Below are positions 7,199 to 15,244 of a stretch of 25,771 nt of DNA, piece after piece. Numbering within the stretch: position 1 is the first letter of the stretch; every line of letters begins with the position of its first letter. The DNA lies in contig DDAL01000019.1 in assembly GCA_002332615.1 (NCBI GenBank), forward strand, positions 10,755 to 36,525, in the 5' to 3' direction. The notes under the pieces are model-generated. The model saw only the letters and a list, made by a program, of their open reading frames with translations, searched no databases and was not told the origin of the DNA. A program made the translations under genes and the position numbers. This DNA comes from Sphingobacteriaceae bacterium UBA2059 (GTDB lineage Bacteria > Bacteroidota > Bacteroidia > Sphingobacteriales > Sphingobacteriaceae).

Positions 7199-7939
7199 AT
7201 GATACGGTTTTTTAAGCAGGTTCACAGGTATTTGTACATCGCTTTTGTGGGAGCGCTTTTCTGTTTGCTTTATCCTTTCCTGCTATATGCCACTCATGGT
7301 TCGATGAAATATCGCTTCTTCACTTTGTTACGAAAGCTTATTGCTTTTTTAAGTTCAGCTTTCTCCGGGATTTTCTACCGTTTTACTTATGAGAAGAAGA
7401 TTGACTGGAGCAGAACCTATATCATATGCGCAAACCATACTTCAATGCTCGATATAACAGCACTGACTATGTTGGTTCGCTCAAAAGCAGCATTCTTAGG
7501 AAAAGAGGAATTGCTTAGGACTCCGGTAGCCAGTTTTTTTTTCAAAAGATTCGATATACCTGTGAGGCGTGAAAGTGTATTGGCCTCATATAAAGCTTAC
7601 AAAAAAGCTTCGGCTTATATCAAATTTGGTATAAGTGTAATCATGTTTCCTGAAGGTAAGATTGAAGACACCTTTCCCCCGGTACTCTTGCCTTTCAAAG
7701 GAGGAGCTTTTAGGCTGGCAATAGAGAATAAGATTCCCATTCTGCCAGTAGTAATACTTAATAGCTGGAAATATATGTGGGATGACGGTTCTAAACAGGG
7801 AAGTCGCCCCGGAATTTGTAAGGTTAAAGTTTTTACTCCGGTTGAAACAGCTAGCCTGACAGTAGGTGATGAATCTTCTTTATCGGAAACAATTCATAAA
7901 CTTTTCGAAACGGAGCTTTTGGCAAAGGATGCCGGCTGA
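7199..7939 (+). CDS. plsC: 1-acyl-sn-glycerol-3-phosphate acyltransferase
   Basis: Membrane-associated acyltransferase making phosphatidic acid from lysophosphatidic acid. The 246-aa product has an N-terminal hydrophobic segment (about 10-32) and the catalytic NHTSMLD block (79-85, HX4D). Acyltransferase block III is FPEGKIED (150-157), where most homologues have FPEGTRS, and block IV is near PFKGGAFRLA (165-174). The first Met after 7199 is at residue 36, inside the domain, so 7199 is the only reasonable start. It heads a plus-strand run, 51 bases before the ABC ATPase gene. A related acyltransferase specificity (for example another acyl-acceptor lipid) is possible. Confidence 0.9.
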   Translation: MIRFFKQVHRYLYIAFVGALFCLLYPFLLYATHGSMKYRFFTLLRKLIAFLSSAFSGIFYRFTYEKKIDWSRTYIICANHTSMLDITALTMLVRSKAAFLGKEELLRTPVASFFFKRFDIPVRRESVLASYKAYKKASAYIKFGISVIMFPEGKIEDTFPPVLLPFKGGAFRLAIENKIPILPVVILNSWKYMWDDGSKQGSRPGICKVKVFTPVETASLTVGDESSLSETIHKLFETELLAKDAG

Positions 7940-7990
7940 ACTTATTCAAATTTGTATGTAACACAACTTTAATGTTTTACTCTTAACTGT

Positions 7991-8737
7991 ATGCAAAAAG
8001 AGCCTATTATTATCATAAAGGATGTAGGTCGGAAATATGTTATCGGCGCCGAGGTTATTCATGCTATTAACACCGTATCTATTCAAATTAACAAAGGGGA
8101 GTTCGTAGCCTTGATGGGCCCGTCGGGTTCAGGAAAGTCTACTTTAATGAATATATTGGGCTGTCTTGATACGCCGACAAAAGGAGAATATATTTTGAAT
8201 GGTATGCGTGTAAGCGAAATGTCTGATAACGAGTTGGCCGAAATACGGAACAAGGAAATAGGCTTTGTGTTTCAAACCTTTAACCTTCTGCCCAGATCAA
8301 CTTCGCTGGACAACGTTGCCCTGCCGCTCGTGTATTCCGGTGTTTCCAAGACTAGAAGACAGGAAAGGGCGCGGCAGGCGCTTGAAAGCGTGGGCCTGGG
8401 CAACCGCGTTGATCACAAACCAAATGAGTTATCGGGTGGACAACGACAAAGAGTTGCTGTTGCCAGGGCTCTGATAAATAATCCATCTATCATTCTTGCT
8501 GATGAGCCTACGGGCAATCTCGACACAAAGACGTCAGTAGAGATTATGGGGCTTTTAGAAGATATACACTCTAGTGGAAATACAATCATACTTGTAACTC
8601 ATGAAGAGGACATAGCCCAACATGCCCACAGGATAATTCGTATGCGCGACGGACTTATCGAAAAAGACTACCAGAATACAGAGATTAAAACCGTATCTCC
8701 CCGCTTGCAAGCACTTCAGACAGATGAGATAGGCTAA
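7991..8737 (+). CDS. ABC transporter ATP-binding protein, LolD/MacB type
   Basis: ATPase subunit of a MacB/LolD/FtsE-class ABC system. The 248-aa product carries Walker A GPSGSGKST (43-51), the Q loop at Gln95, the signature LSGGQRQRVAVARA (147-160), Walker B with DEPTGNLD (171-178) and the switch His204. The TGNLD form of Walker B is characteristic of this class, which works with FtsX/MacB-type permeases in lipoprotein release, export or envelope signalling. There is no permease next to it. The next FtsX-type permease in the window starts at 11775. A tail of about 25 residues after the nucleotide-binding domain has no visible motif. It is followed after 17 bases by the cobalamin adenosyltransferase gene. 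Confidence 0.93.
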   Translation: MQKEPIIIIKDVGRKYVIGAEVIHAINTVSIQINKGEFVALMGPSGSGKSTLMNILGCLDTPTKGEYILNGMRVSEMSDNELAEIRNKEIGFVFQTFNLLPRSTSLDNVALPLVYSGVSKTRRQERARQALESVGLGNRVDHKPNELSGGQRQRVAVARALINNPSIILADEPTGNLDTKTSVEIMGLLEDIHSSGNTIILVTHEEDIAQHAHRIIRMRDGLIEKDYQNTEIKTVSPRLQALQTDEIG

Positions 8738-8754
8738 ATTTTAATTGCGATTTG

Positions 8755-9300
8755 ATGAAAATTTATACAAAAACTGGTGATACAGGATTTACATCCTTGT
8801 TAGGAGGGAGGCGGGTTCAAAAACATGACCTTAGAATTGATGCCTACGGAACAATAGATGAGTTAAACTCTTTTATCGGTCTTATAAGGTCGGGAACTAT
8901 CAGCCATGATCAAAACAACATGTTGGAAACTATTCAAACTGAACTCTTTGTTATAGGATCTGTACTGGCAGCAGATCCCGATAAGCCTCTTAAGAATGCT
9001 CAGTTCCTGCCCGGGGAGTCTATACAAATTCTTGAGCATGAAATTGATCAAATGGAAATTAATCTTTCTCCGCTGAAACATTTTATACTTCCGGGGGGGT
9101 CAACCGATGTATCCAATTGTCATATAGCAAGATGTGTATGCAGAAGAGCCGAGAGACTAGTTGTTGCGCTTTCTCTTCAAACTACGATTGATGAAACTAT
9201 CTTGATTTATCTGAACAGGCTGAGCGATTACTTCTTCGTTTTATCACGCCAGCTGTTGTTAGACAATGGTTTGGAGGAGTACAAGTGGATACCCAGATAA
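8755..9300 (+). CDS. cob(I)alamin adenosyltransferase, PduO type
   Basis: Transfers the adenosyl group of ATP to cob(I)alamin to form adenosylcobalamin. The product has 181 aa from the ATG at 8755. A TTG one codon earlier is open in frame but is a poorer start. The N-terminal P-loop-like signature YTKTGDTGFTSLLGG is clear, followed by DAYGTIDELNSFIG and the C-terminal RAERLVVAL plus LNRLSDYFFVLSRQ, all hallmarks of the PduO/MMAB family. No cobalamin biosynthesis or transport gene and no B12 riboswitch is seen nearby, so the enzyme probably serves salvaged cobalamin. It lies 17 bases after the ABC ATPase and is likely cotranscribed with it. Confidence 0.95.
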   Translation: MKIYTKTGDTGFTSLLGGRRVQKHDLRIDAYGTIDELNSFIGLIRSGTISHDQNNMLETIQTELFVIGSVLAADPDKPLKNAQFLPGESIQILEHEIDQMEINLSPLKHFILPGGSTDVSNCHIARCVCRRAERLVVALSLQTTIDETILIYLNRLSDYFFVLSRQLLLDNGLEEYKWIPR

Positions 9301-9312
9301 GTAAATCATTTA

Positions 9313-9345
9313 TTTGTATATCCTGATTTATTTATTATACTTTTG
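9313..9345 (+). promoter_or_regulatory. Bacteroidota-type promoter for the DUF2795 gene
   Basis: A -33 element TTTG (9313-9316) and a perfect -7 element TACTTTTG (9338-9345, TAnnTTTG) are 21 bases apart, within the range known for the primary sigma factor of this phylum. The predicted start near 9352 leaves a short leader before the ATG at 9376. Confidence 0.6.
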
Positions 9346-9375
9346 CGAAAAAATTAACTTAACTAATATAAAGAT

Positions 9376-9597
9376 ATGTATTGGACATTAGAACTGGCAT
9401 CGCACCTCGAAGACGCCCCTTGGCCTGCAACGAAAGATGAGCTGATAGACTATGCTATTCGTTCTGGTGCACCTGTAGAAGTTATTGAGAACCTCCAGGC
9501 ACTTGAAGATGACGGAGAACCCTATGAAAATATTGAAGAAATATGGCCTGACTATCCAACGAAAGATGATTTCTTTTTCAATGAGGATGAATATTGA
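9376..9597 (+). CDS. DUF2795 domain protein
   Basis: Small acidic cytoplasmic protein of 73 aa. The core WPATKDELIDYAIRSGAP followed by VIENLQALEDDGEPYENIEEIW matches DUF2795, a short helical domain of unknown function that is widespread in bacteria. The C terminus is very acidic (KDDFFFNEDEY). It has its own good promoter upstream and is probably transcribed independently of the adenosyltransferase gene 75 bases before it. No biochemical role can be stated. Confidence 0.85.
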   Translation: MYWTLELASHLEDAPWPATKDELIDYAIRSGAPVEVIENLQALEDDGEPYENIEEIWPDYPTKDDFFFNEDEY

Positions 9598-9711
9598 TTT
9601 ATAGGGCTCTTATAGGATAAAAAGAGTAAATTTTCTTATTGTAAAACAAATAGTGCTTATTCTTTATTTATTAGATAATTGATATTTACTATAATTCTAA
9701 AACATCACACT

Positions 9712-9864
9712 ATGGGAAATCTACTTTATTTAATCGCTGTAATCTTAGTTATTATTTGGGCAATTAGCTTTTTCGGTAACTTCTATACCGGAGGCATAAT
9801 TCACGTACTTTTGGTAATTGCTATTATTGTAATTCTTTTAAGAGTTATAAGAGGAGCAGCATAA
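9712..9864 (+). CDS. lmo0937-like 50-aa membrane protein
   Basis: A very short hydrophobic protein with two membrane helices, residues 1-20 (MGNLLYLIAVILVIIWAISF) and about 30-46 (IHVLLVIAIIVILLRVI), separated by the turn GNFYTGGI. Length, GG turn and helix pattern match the lmo0937 family of mini membrane proteins, often linked to envelope stress but with no defined function. The ATG at 9712 is chosen over an in-frame TTG 33 bases upstream because family members start at this Met-Gly. Its 3' end faces ispD, with a shared hairpin between them. Confidence 0.82.
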   Translation: MGNLLYLIAVILVIIWAISFFGNFYTGGIIHVLLVIAIIVILLRVIRGAA

Positions 9865-9866
9865 TA

Positions 9867-9908
9867 TAAATAAGAAGGGGTGTCTTTAGGACTGCCCCTT
9901 CTTATTTA
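9867..9908. terminator. bidirectional terminator hairpin
   Basis: A perfect 14-bp stem, TAAATAAGAAGGGG (9867-9880) with CCCCTTCTTATTTA (9895-9908), has a 14-base loop that can add an inner GTC/GAC pairing. It starts two bases after the stop of the lmo0937-like gene. The ispD stop codon lies in the loop, so the right arm is also ispD coding sequence. Confidence 0.75.
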
Positions 9909-10566
9909 AAAAAGCTTCTGCTATAAGGAAATCTTCTTTGTAAGTAAGCTTTATGTTTGCGTGATTTCCTTCTACAAGGTTAATTTCCGTACCTCCGTTT
10001 TCTACCACAGAAGCGTCGTCGGTAAAATTTTGCTGATATTCTTGTTCGTAGGCTATCTTAAGTTGATTTGACTCAAATGCCTGCGGAGTTTGTACGATTA
10101 AAATAGTATCTCTGTCAATTGATTGAGAACCACCTTTGCTTAGTTGCCTTAAAGAATCCCGACTTTTTACCGCTGGTACCGCATTGCTTTTTTCAGTAGC
10201 AGTTTTAAAGACAAGATCAATCAATGATTGGTTTATCAGAGGTCTTACTCCATCATGAACTGCAACGATAGCATCGTCCGGAATAGATTCAAGTGCACTT
10301 TTAACTGAATCAAAACGCTGCGCCCCTCCAGGTACGACAGTATGCGGAACGTTAAATGCATACTTATTACATAAGCTTCGCCAATCGTTAAGGAACGAGT
10401 TATTCATGGCAACGACAATACGAGGCTTGTATGAGCTATGGTGGAAAGCGTTTATGCTATGCATTAAAACCGGCAACCCATTCAATTCTAAGAACTGTTT
10501 AGGAATTTCGGCTGCAACCCTTAGACCTGACCCTCCGGCAACTATTATTGCAAAGTACTTGTCCAC
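9886..10566 (-). CDS. ispD: 2-C-methyl-D-erythritol 4-phosphate cytidylyltransferase
   Basis: Third step of the non-mevalonate isoprenoid pathway, forming CDP-methylerythritol from CTP and MEP. The 226-aa product has the nucleotide-binding VAGGSGLRVAAEIPKQF (9-25; the G-x-G-x-R and PKQ elements are intact), VAVHDGVRPL and the C-terminal FTDDASVVE. The start codon is GTG at 10566. The only ATG close upstream is out of frame, and homologues begin a few residues before the signature. It lies 24 bases downstream of queA on the same strand and is probably cotranscribed. The MEP pathway supplies undecaprenyl phosphate for the cell wall and quinones. Confidence 0.95.
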   Translation of the reverse strand: MDKYFAIIVAGGSGLRVAAEIPKQFLELNGLPVLMHSINAFHHSSYKPRIVVAMNNSFLNDWRSLCNKYAFNVPHTVVPGGAQRFDSVKSALESIPDDAIVAVHDGVRPLINQSLIDLVFKTATEKSNAVPAVKSRDSLRQLSKGGSQSIDRDTILIVQTPQAFESNQLKIAYEQEYQQNFTDDASVVENGGTEINLVEGNHANIKLTYKEDFLIAEAFLNKKGQS

Positions 10567-10590
10567 ACCTGAATCATTGTATACGCGATC

Positions 10591-11640
10591 TTAGATGATA
10601 AGCATAGCATCGCCATAGCTATAAAATTTGTACTTCTCTTTTACGGCCACTTCGTACGCATTCATTACGTTTTCGTAACCTCCAAAAGCAGCTATCATCA
10701 TCAGCAATGTAGATTCAGGAGTGTGAAAGTTAGTGATCATGCAATTAGCAATACTAAAATCATATGGAGGGAAGATAAACTTGCTGGTCCAGTCGTTCGC
10801 TGGTTTAAGAATCTTACCGGCTGATACAGCAGACTCTATTGCCCGCATACTGGTTGTACCCACCGCACATACTTTTCGCTTTTCCTCTAGTGCCTTATTA
10901 ACTGTGTTAACAGCTTCTTGTCTAATAATGAACTGCTCAGAGTCCATTTTGTGCTTAGTTAAATCCTCTACTTCAACAGAACGGAACGTACCTAAGCCTA
11001 TATGTAAAGTTATTTCGGCAAATTCAACTCCTTTCAACTCTAGTCTCTTCATCAGCTCACGGCTGAAATGCAAACCCGCAGTCGGGGCCGCAACAGCACC
11101 TTCTTCTTTCGCAAATATCGTTTGATATCTTTCTTTGTCTTCAGGAGTAGCCTTGCGTTTAATGTATTTAGGCAACGGTGTTTCACCTAATAGTTCAATA
11201 TTATTTCTAAACTCTTCATCCGTTCCGTCAAACAAGAAGCGTATAGTACGGCCTCTTGAAGTTGTGTTATCAACAACTTCGGCCACCAGTAAATCGTTTT
11301 CTCCAAAATAAAGCTTATTACCTACCCTTATCTTACGGGCCGGATCAACAAGGACGTCCCATAAACGAAGCTCTTTGTTTAACTCTCTAAGCAAAAAAAC
11401 TTCAATTGTTGCACCTGTTTTTTCTTTATTTCCATACATACGGGCAGGAAACACCCTTGTATTGTTAAGAATCATTACATCTTTGTCATCAAAGTAGTTT
11501 ATAATATCTTTGAAGACTTTATGTTCAATAGCACCAGTATTACGATTGAGAACCATTAATCGTGCCTCGTCTCTCTGGTCTGATGGATTATGAGCAATTA
11601 AAGATTCTGGTAAATGGAATTTAAACTGGGATAATTTCAT
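10591..11640 (-). CDS. queA: S-adenosylmethionine:tRNA ribosyltransferase-isomerase
   Basis: Penultimate step of queuosine synthesis: it moves the ribosyl group of SAM to preQ1-modified tRNA to form epoxyqueuosine. The length of 349 aa is normal. Recognisable segments are the N-terminal FHLPESLIAHNP, DVMILNNTRVFPARMYG, AAPTAGLHFSRELM (the most conserved stretch), HIGLGTFRSVEVED, VGTTSMRAIES and the C-terminal NFHTPESTLLMMIAAFGG. The start is ATG at 11640, the first gene of a queA-ispD pair. Confidence 0.97.
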   Translation of the reverse strand: MKLSQFKFHLPESLIAHNPSDQRDEARLMVLNRNTGAIEHKVFKDIINYFDDKDVMILNNTRVFPARMYGNKEKTGATIEVFLLRELNKELRLWDVLVDPARKIRVGNKLYFGENDLLVAEVVDNTTSRGRTIRFLFDGTDEEFRNNIELLGETPLPKYIKRKATPEDKERYQTIFAKEEGAVAAPTAGLHFSRELMKRLELKGVEFAEITLHIGLGTFRSVEVEDLTKHKMDSEQFIIRQEAVNTVNKALEEKRKVCAVGTTSMRAIESAVSAGKILKPANDWTSKFIFPPYDFSIANCMITNFHTPESTLLMMIAAFGGYENVMNAYEVAVKEKYKFYSYGDAMLII

Positions 11641-11653
11641 AAGAACAGTATAT

Positions 11654-11665
11654 TTAGCGCGCTAA
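11654..11665. repeat. 12-bp perfect palindrome upstream of queA
   Basis: TTAGCGCGCTAA lies 13 bases before the queA start, in the divergent region with the permease gene. Its GC-rich centre stands out in AT-rich surroundings. It could be an operator, but palindromes of this size are expected a few times by chance in a window this long. Confidence 0.25.
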
Positions 11666-11774
11666 GTTAATAAAAACAAAGCTATATCATCCCTTTTTTA
11701 CTTGTGTTTCTTTGTTTAGCCATTTTTTGCATAACTCAAGTAACAAACCGCCGTCAGCGCTGTCAAAAGTTTAC

Positions 11775-13022
11775 ATGATTATATTAAGGCTCATTGGCGA
11801 AAGCTTCAGTTTTGCTTTCGCTTCTTTAAGAGGTAATAGGCTTAGAACTCTTCTTTCACTAACGGGAGTAACGATAGGCGTCATGACAATTATAGGTGTC
11901 TTTTCTGCTGTTGATACTTTACGAACTAATCTCCAAAACAGCGTTGATAAGCTGGGTAGTAATACCATTTATATACAAAAGTGGCCTTGGGAGTTTGGTA
12001 ACGATTACCAGTGGTGGAAGTATCTTAACTGGCCACAGGTAAGCTTGAGAGATTACGAAAAAATTAAGACTAGAGTAGCGAATGCAGAGGTTATGTCTTA
12101 CAGCGTTTATGTAGGAAATAGGACTATCAAATACCTTAATAATACGATAGACGGCGCTTCCATATTAGCTGTCAGCCATGAAATGCAGGACACGCGCTCA
12201 TTCGAATTTGAAGAAGGGCGTTACTTTTCAGAATCTGAATCTATGCACGGCAGCAGGGGCATCATTTTGGGCAGTAAAATCGCTAACGGGCTTTTCCCTA
12301 ACATTAATCCCGTAGGGCACTCTGTTAATGTATTTGGATTAAACATTCCGGTTATAGGAGTTTTAAAGGAAGAAGGCGAAGACATACTTGGTATGTCTAA
12401 CGACAACCTTGCCTTCATTCCACTTAACTATGCAAGGGGAGTTGTTAACATACAGGATGAACAGTTTTCTCCGGATATCACAGTTAAGGGCAAACCCGGA
12501 GTAAGCCTTTACCAGTTGGAAGATGAGTTGAAGGGAGCTATGCGTTCCGTTAGAAAGCTGAACCCGACGCAAGAAGAAAATTTCGCATTAAATAAGCCCA
12601 CTGTTCTTACCAACCAGTTAGACTCAATGTTCGGGATCATTAACCTGGCGGGCGGAGTCATTGGGATTTTCTCAATTTTAGTAGGAGGGTTCGGAATAGC
12701 TAACATTATGTTTGTGTCCGTTAAAGAGCGAACTCATATCATCGGTATTCAAAAGTCTTTGGGAGCTAAAAATTATTTCATACTGCTTCAGTTCCTGATC
12801 GAAGCTATTATGCTATGTATAATGGGCGGAGTGATCGGTCTGGCAATTATTTATTTTATTGCCTACATAGTCAATAAAACAGCAGATGTGAGTATAGTAG
12901 TAGACAGTGGTAAGGTGCTGTTAATGCTAGTTCTGTCAACTTCCATAGGCCTTATCTCCGGTATAGTTCCTGCACTTATGGCTTCGAGACTCGACCCGGT
13001 CGAAGCTATACGTAGCAAATAA
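11775..13022 (+). CDS. MacB/FtsX-type ABC transporter permease
   Basis: Inner-membrane permease of the MacB/FtsX superfamily, 415 aa from the ATG at 11775. An in-frame TTG at 11712 would add 21 non-conserved residues before the conserved ESFSFAFASLRGNRLRTLLS and is rejected. TM1 covers about 27-47 and is followed by a large periplasmic MacB-PCD-like domain (about 50-290). The FtsX domain has three helices near 295-320, 343-370 and 383-405, with the typical GGFGIANIMFVSV, ERTHIIGIQKSLGAK and C-terminal ASRLDPVEAIR motifs. No ATPase is encoded next to it. The TGNLD-class ATPase at 7991-8737 is the nearest candidate partner. Function in efflux, lipoprotein transport or envelope signalling cannot be resolved. 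Confidence 0.93.
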   Translation: MIILRLIGESFSFAFASLRGNRLRTLLSLTGVTIGVMTIIGVFSAVDTLRTNLQNSVDKLGSNTIYIQKWPWEFGNDYQWWKYLNWPQVSLRDYEKIKTRVANAEVMSYSVYVGNRTIKYLNNTIDGASILAVSHEMQDTRSFEFEEGRYFSESESMHGSRGIILGSKIANGLFPNINPVGHSVNVFGLNIPVIGVLKEEGEDILGMSNDNLAFIPLNYARGVVNIQDEQFSPDITVKGKPGVSLYQLEDELKGAMRSVRKLNPTQEENFALNKPTVLTNQLDSMFGIINLAGGVIGIFSILVGGFGIANIMFVSVKERTHIIGIQKSLGAKNYFILLQFLIEAIMLCIMGGVIGLAIIYFIAYIVNKTADVSIVVDSGKVLLMLVLSTSIGLISGIVPALMASRLDPVEAIRSK

Positions 13023-13029
13023 AGCAAGC

Positions 13030-14004
13030 CTAAAGCTTCGTCGCCTCTTGAAGTAATCGGCATCGGTTAATTGATACAACTCCGACGTGTTCACAAACAA
13101 GGCCGCCCGCTAAGTTAGCTATTGCTGAAGTAGTAAAAGCATCAAGACCGCTCGCCATGCATACAGCGGTGGTAGCAATCACCGTATCCCCAGCGCCGGA
13201 AACGTCAGCTATATTCCTAATATGCGCGGGATAAAACTTACTATCGTCTTTCGAGCCGATAAAAATTCCCCTTTCAGATAAGGTTGTCATTACATAGTCG
13301 GCTTGTAATCTAGTTCTTAAATCTTGAGCCGCCTTTTCAAGGTCCTCATCTTTACTGAGGGTAGAAGAGCTGTTAATCCCCTCTCTCAGTTCTTTTAAAT
13401 TCGGCTTAAACAACGTAACTCCTTCGTAATATAAAAAGTTTCTTTTTTTGGGATCTACAACAGTGAGAATTCCTTTCTGTCGCGACATTAGAACAACTTT
13501 CTTTATCAAGGTTTGAGAAATAACCCCTTTATCGTAATCCTCGAAGATTATAGCGTTTATATCTTTATTATCTATTATAGATTCAATTCTTTTTACGAGG
13601 GCATTGGATACAAGCTCAGGCAGGAGAGAGTCGGTTTCCGAATCAATGCGCAGCATATGATGATCTCCAGCAATTACGCGGGTCTTAACAGTCGTTGGCC
13701 TACTTTCAACCGCTATAATTCCCTCTGTGCTTAAACCGGTGTCCTTCATAATATTAAGAAGAGTATCACCGTGCAAGTCCATGCCAATCGCAGAGCAGAT
13801 AATAGGGGTCGCGCCTAAAGCCTGTACATTTAACGCAACATTAGCAGCCCCTCCCAATCTGTTTTCTCTCTTATAAACAGATACAACCGGCACAGGTGCT
13901 TCCGGCGATATGCGGTCGGCAGTTCCCCACATATAGGCATCTATCATTACATCACCTATAATTAAGATATTGAGCTTGTCAAATCTATCAAAGAAACCTT
14001 TCAT
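13030..14004 (-). CDS. rfaE1: D-glycero-beta-D-manno-heptose-7-phosphate kinase (RfaE1/HldE N-domain type)
   Basis: PfkB/ribokinase-fold kinase forming heptose-1,7-bisphosphate for ADP-heptose in the LPS inner core. The 324-aa product covers the kinase only; the nucleotidyltransferase half of bifunctional HldE is absent. Seen are LIIGDVMIDAYMWGTADRISPEAPVP (split over residues 14-39), NRLGGAANVALN (49-60), DPKKRN (185-190), FKPNLKE (199-205) and the catalytic DVSGAGDT (267-274, Asp273 the likely base). The ATG overlaps the stop of the upstream aminotransferase by four bases (ATGA), so translation is probably coupled. The partner RfaE2, GmhA and GmhB are not in the window. Confidence 0.93.
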   Translation of the reverse strand: MKGFFDRFDKLNILIIGDVMIDAYMWGTADRISPEAPVPVVSVYKRENRLGGAANVALNVQALGATPIICSAIGMDLHGDTLLNIMKDTGLSTEGIIAVESRPTTVKTRVIAGDHHMLRIDSETDSLLPELVSNALVKRIESIIDNKDINAIIFEDYDKGVISQTLIKKVVLMSRQKGILTVVDPKKRNFLYYEGVTLFKPNLKELREGINSSSTLSKDEDLEKAAQDLRTRLQADYVMTTLSERGIFIGSKDDSKFYPAHIRNIADVSGAGDTVIATTAVCMASGLDAFTTSAIANLAGGLVCEHVGVVSINRCRLLQEATKL

Positions 14005-15197
14005 GATAATAAACTTAGCGCATTTTTAATTCTGAGCATAGCCTCTTTTAATATATCAGTAGAAGCAGCGTAAGATAGCCTGATACAAGAATCATCACCG
14101 AAGTCTATACCGCTGACCACAGCAACGTGGGCCTTGTATAATAAATAATATGCAATATCAGTAGATGTTTTGATTATGTCTCCATCCGGAGTCTTTCTCC
14201 CAAAAAAGTTGCTTACATCCGGAAAGAAGTAGAAAGCGCCCTGGGGCTCGTTTACTTTCAAGCCGTCAATCTGTGATAATAAATGGAAAACCATATCCCT
14301 ACGAGCTTTAAATACAGTCTTCATTTCTTTTACCGTATCCAAATTTCCATTGTAAGCAGCCAGAGCGGCCCGCTGGCTTATAGAGCATGTTGCAGAGGTA
14401 ACCTGCCCCTGGAGTTTATCGCAGGCAACAGCTATTTCTTTATTACTTGCAGAGAAGCCTAACCTCCACCCGGTCATTGCAAAGGCCTTAGAAAGACCGT
14501 TTACAATGATCACCCTGTCTTTAATGTTTTGAAACTCGGCAATCGAAACGTGTTTCTGCGAAAAGTTTATATGTTCGTAAATTTCATCAGAAATAATATA
14601 TAAAGATGGGTGACGCTCAAACACAGCAGCCAGTCCGGCCAGCTCTTCTCTTGTATAAACACTTCCTGTTGGATTGTTAGGAGAAGAAAACATAAAAACC
14701 TTAGTTTTTGATGTTATAGACTCTTCAAGCTGGCTTGCAGTAATTTTGAAGTCATTGTCGATGCCAGTAGTTAAAAATACAGCCTTACCTTCAGCAAGTT
14801 TTACCATCTCCGAGTAAGATACCCAATAGGGAGTGGGTATAATTACTTCGTCACCCGGGTTTACAAGGCAGAGCAAAGCATTAGTAAGACATTGCTTAGC
14901 TCCTGTGGAAACAACAATCTGATCAAAAGCATACTTCAGGCCATTCTCTCGATCTAGCTTCTCCGAAATAGCTTTTCTCAGATCAGCGTAGCCGCTCACC
15001 GGAGTATAAAAAGAATAGTTAGAATCTATAGCTTCTTTAGCAGCCGCTTTTATGTAATCAGGGGTGTTGAAGTCAGTTTCACCAAAGCTAAGACTTATAA
15101 CGTCAATTCCTTTTGCTTTAAGCTCTCTGCCCAGCTTATTCATCCTGATGGTGGCAGACTCTGAAAGGTTATTAATTCTGTTCGAAAGCAAATTCAT
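14001..15197 (-). CDS. aspC: aspartate aminotransferase-type class I PLP aminotransferase
   Basis: PLP-dependent transaminase, probably aspartate/2-oxoglutarate. The product has 398 aa from the ATG at 15197; a TTG at 15215 would add six residues without conservation. Class I signatures are GETDFNTPD, SPNNPTGSVY (172-181), Asp204 in SDEIYEHI for the pyridine nitrogen, and NGLSKAFAMTGWRLGF, with the PLP Schiff-base lysine at 237. It resembles the Bacillus/Thermus type I-gamma aspartate aminotransferases. Substrate specificity is inferred. It starts 47 bases after bioD and overlaps rfaE1 by 4 bases. It is not BioA, which is a class III enzyme. Confidence 0.92.
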   Translation of the reverse strand: MNLLSNRINNLSESATIRMNKLGRELKAKGIDVISLSFGETDFNTPDYIKAAAKEAIDSNYSFYTPVSGYADLRKAISEKLDRENGLKYAFDQIVVSTGAKQCLTNALLCLVNPGDEVIIPTPYWVSYSEMVKLAEGKAVFLTTGIDNDFKITASQLEESITSKTKVFMFSSPNNPTGSVYTREELAGLAAVFERHPSLYIISDEIYEHINFSQKHVSIAEFQNIKDRVIIVNGLSKAFAMTGWRLGFSASNKEIAVACDKLQGQVTSATCSISQRAALAAYNGNLDTVKEMKTVFKARRDMVFHLLSQIDGLKVNEPQGAFYFFPDVSNFFGRKTPDGDIIKTSTDIAYYLLYKAHVAVVSGIDFGDDSCIRLSYAASTDILKEAMLRIKNALSLLS

Positions 15198-15244
15198 CGG
15201 CGGCAAATATAGCAATCCATCTTGTTGTTTTGCAGCAAAACCGC

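Noticed and set aside
8600..8754. Cobalamin riboswitch ahead of the adenosyltransferase gene
   Set aside because: Only 17 non-coding bases precede the start, leaving no room for the aptamer, and no B12-box-like sequence was seen.
11654..11665. Palindrome TTAGCGCGCTAA as a firm operator
   Set aside because: A few perfect 12-base palindromes are expected by chance in 25 kb and no regulator gene is adjacent; kept only as a low-confidence repeat.
11712..11774. N-terminal extension of the permease from a TTG
   Set aside because: The added 21 residues are polar and unconserved, and the ATG at 11775 stands right before the conserved first helix region.
12981..13040. Hairpin between the permease and rfaE1 ends from GCTTCG/CGAAGC copies
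   Set aside because: The copies give several competing short pairings with long loops and no T tract; not convincing as a terminator.
14001..15197. Aminotransferase next to bioD as BioA (DAPA synthase)
   Set aside because: The motifs SPNNPTG and SKAFAMTGWR are class I; BioA is a class III enzyme with a different signature.
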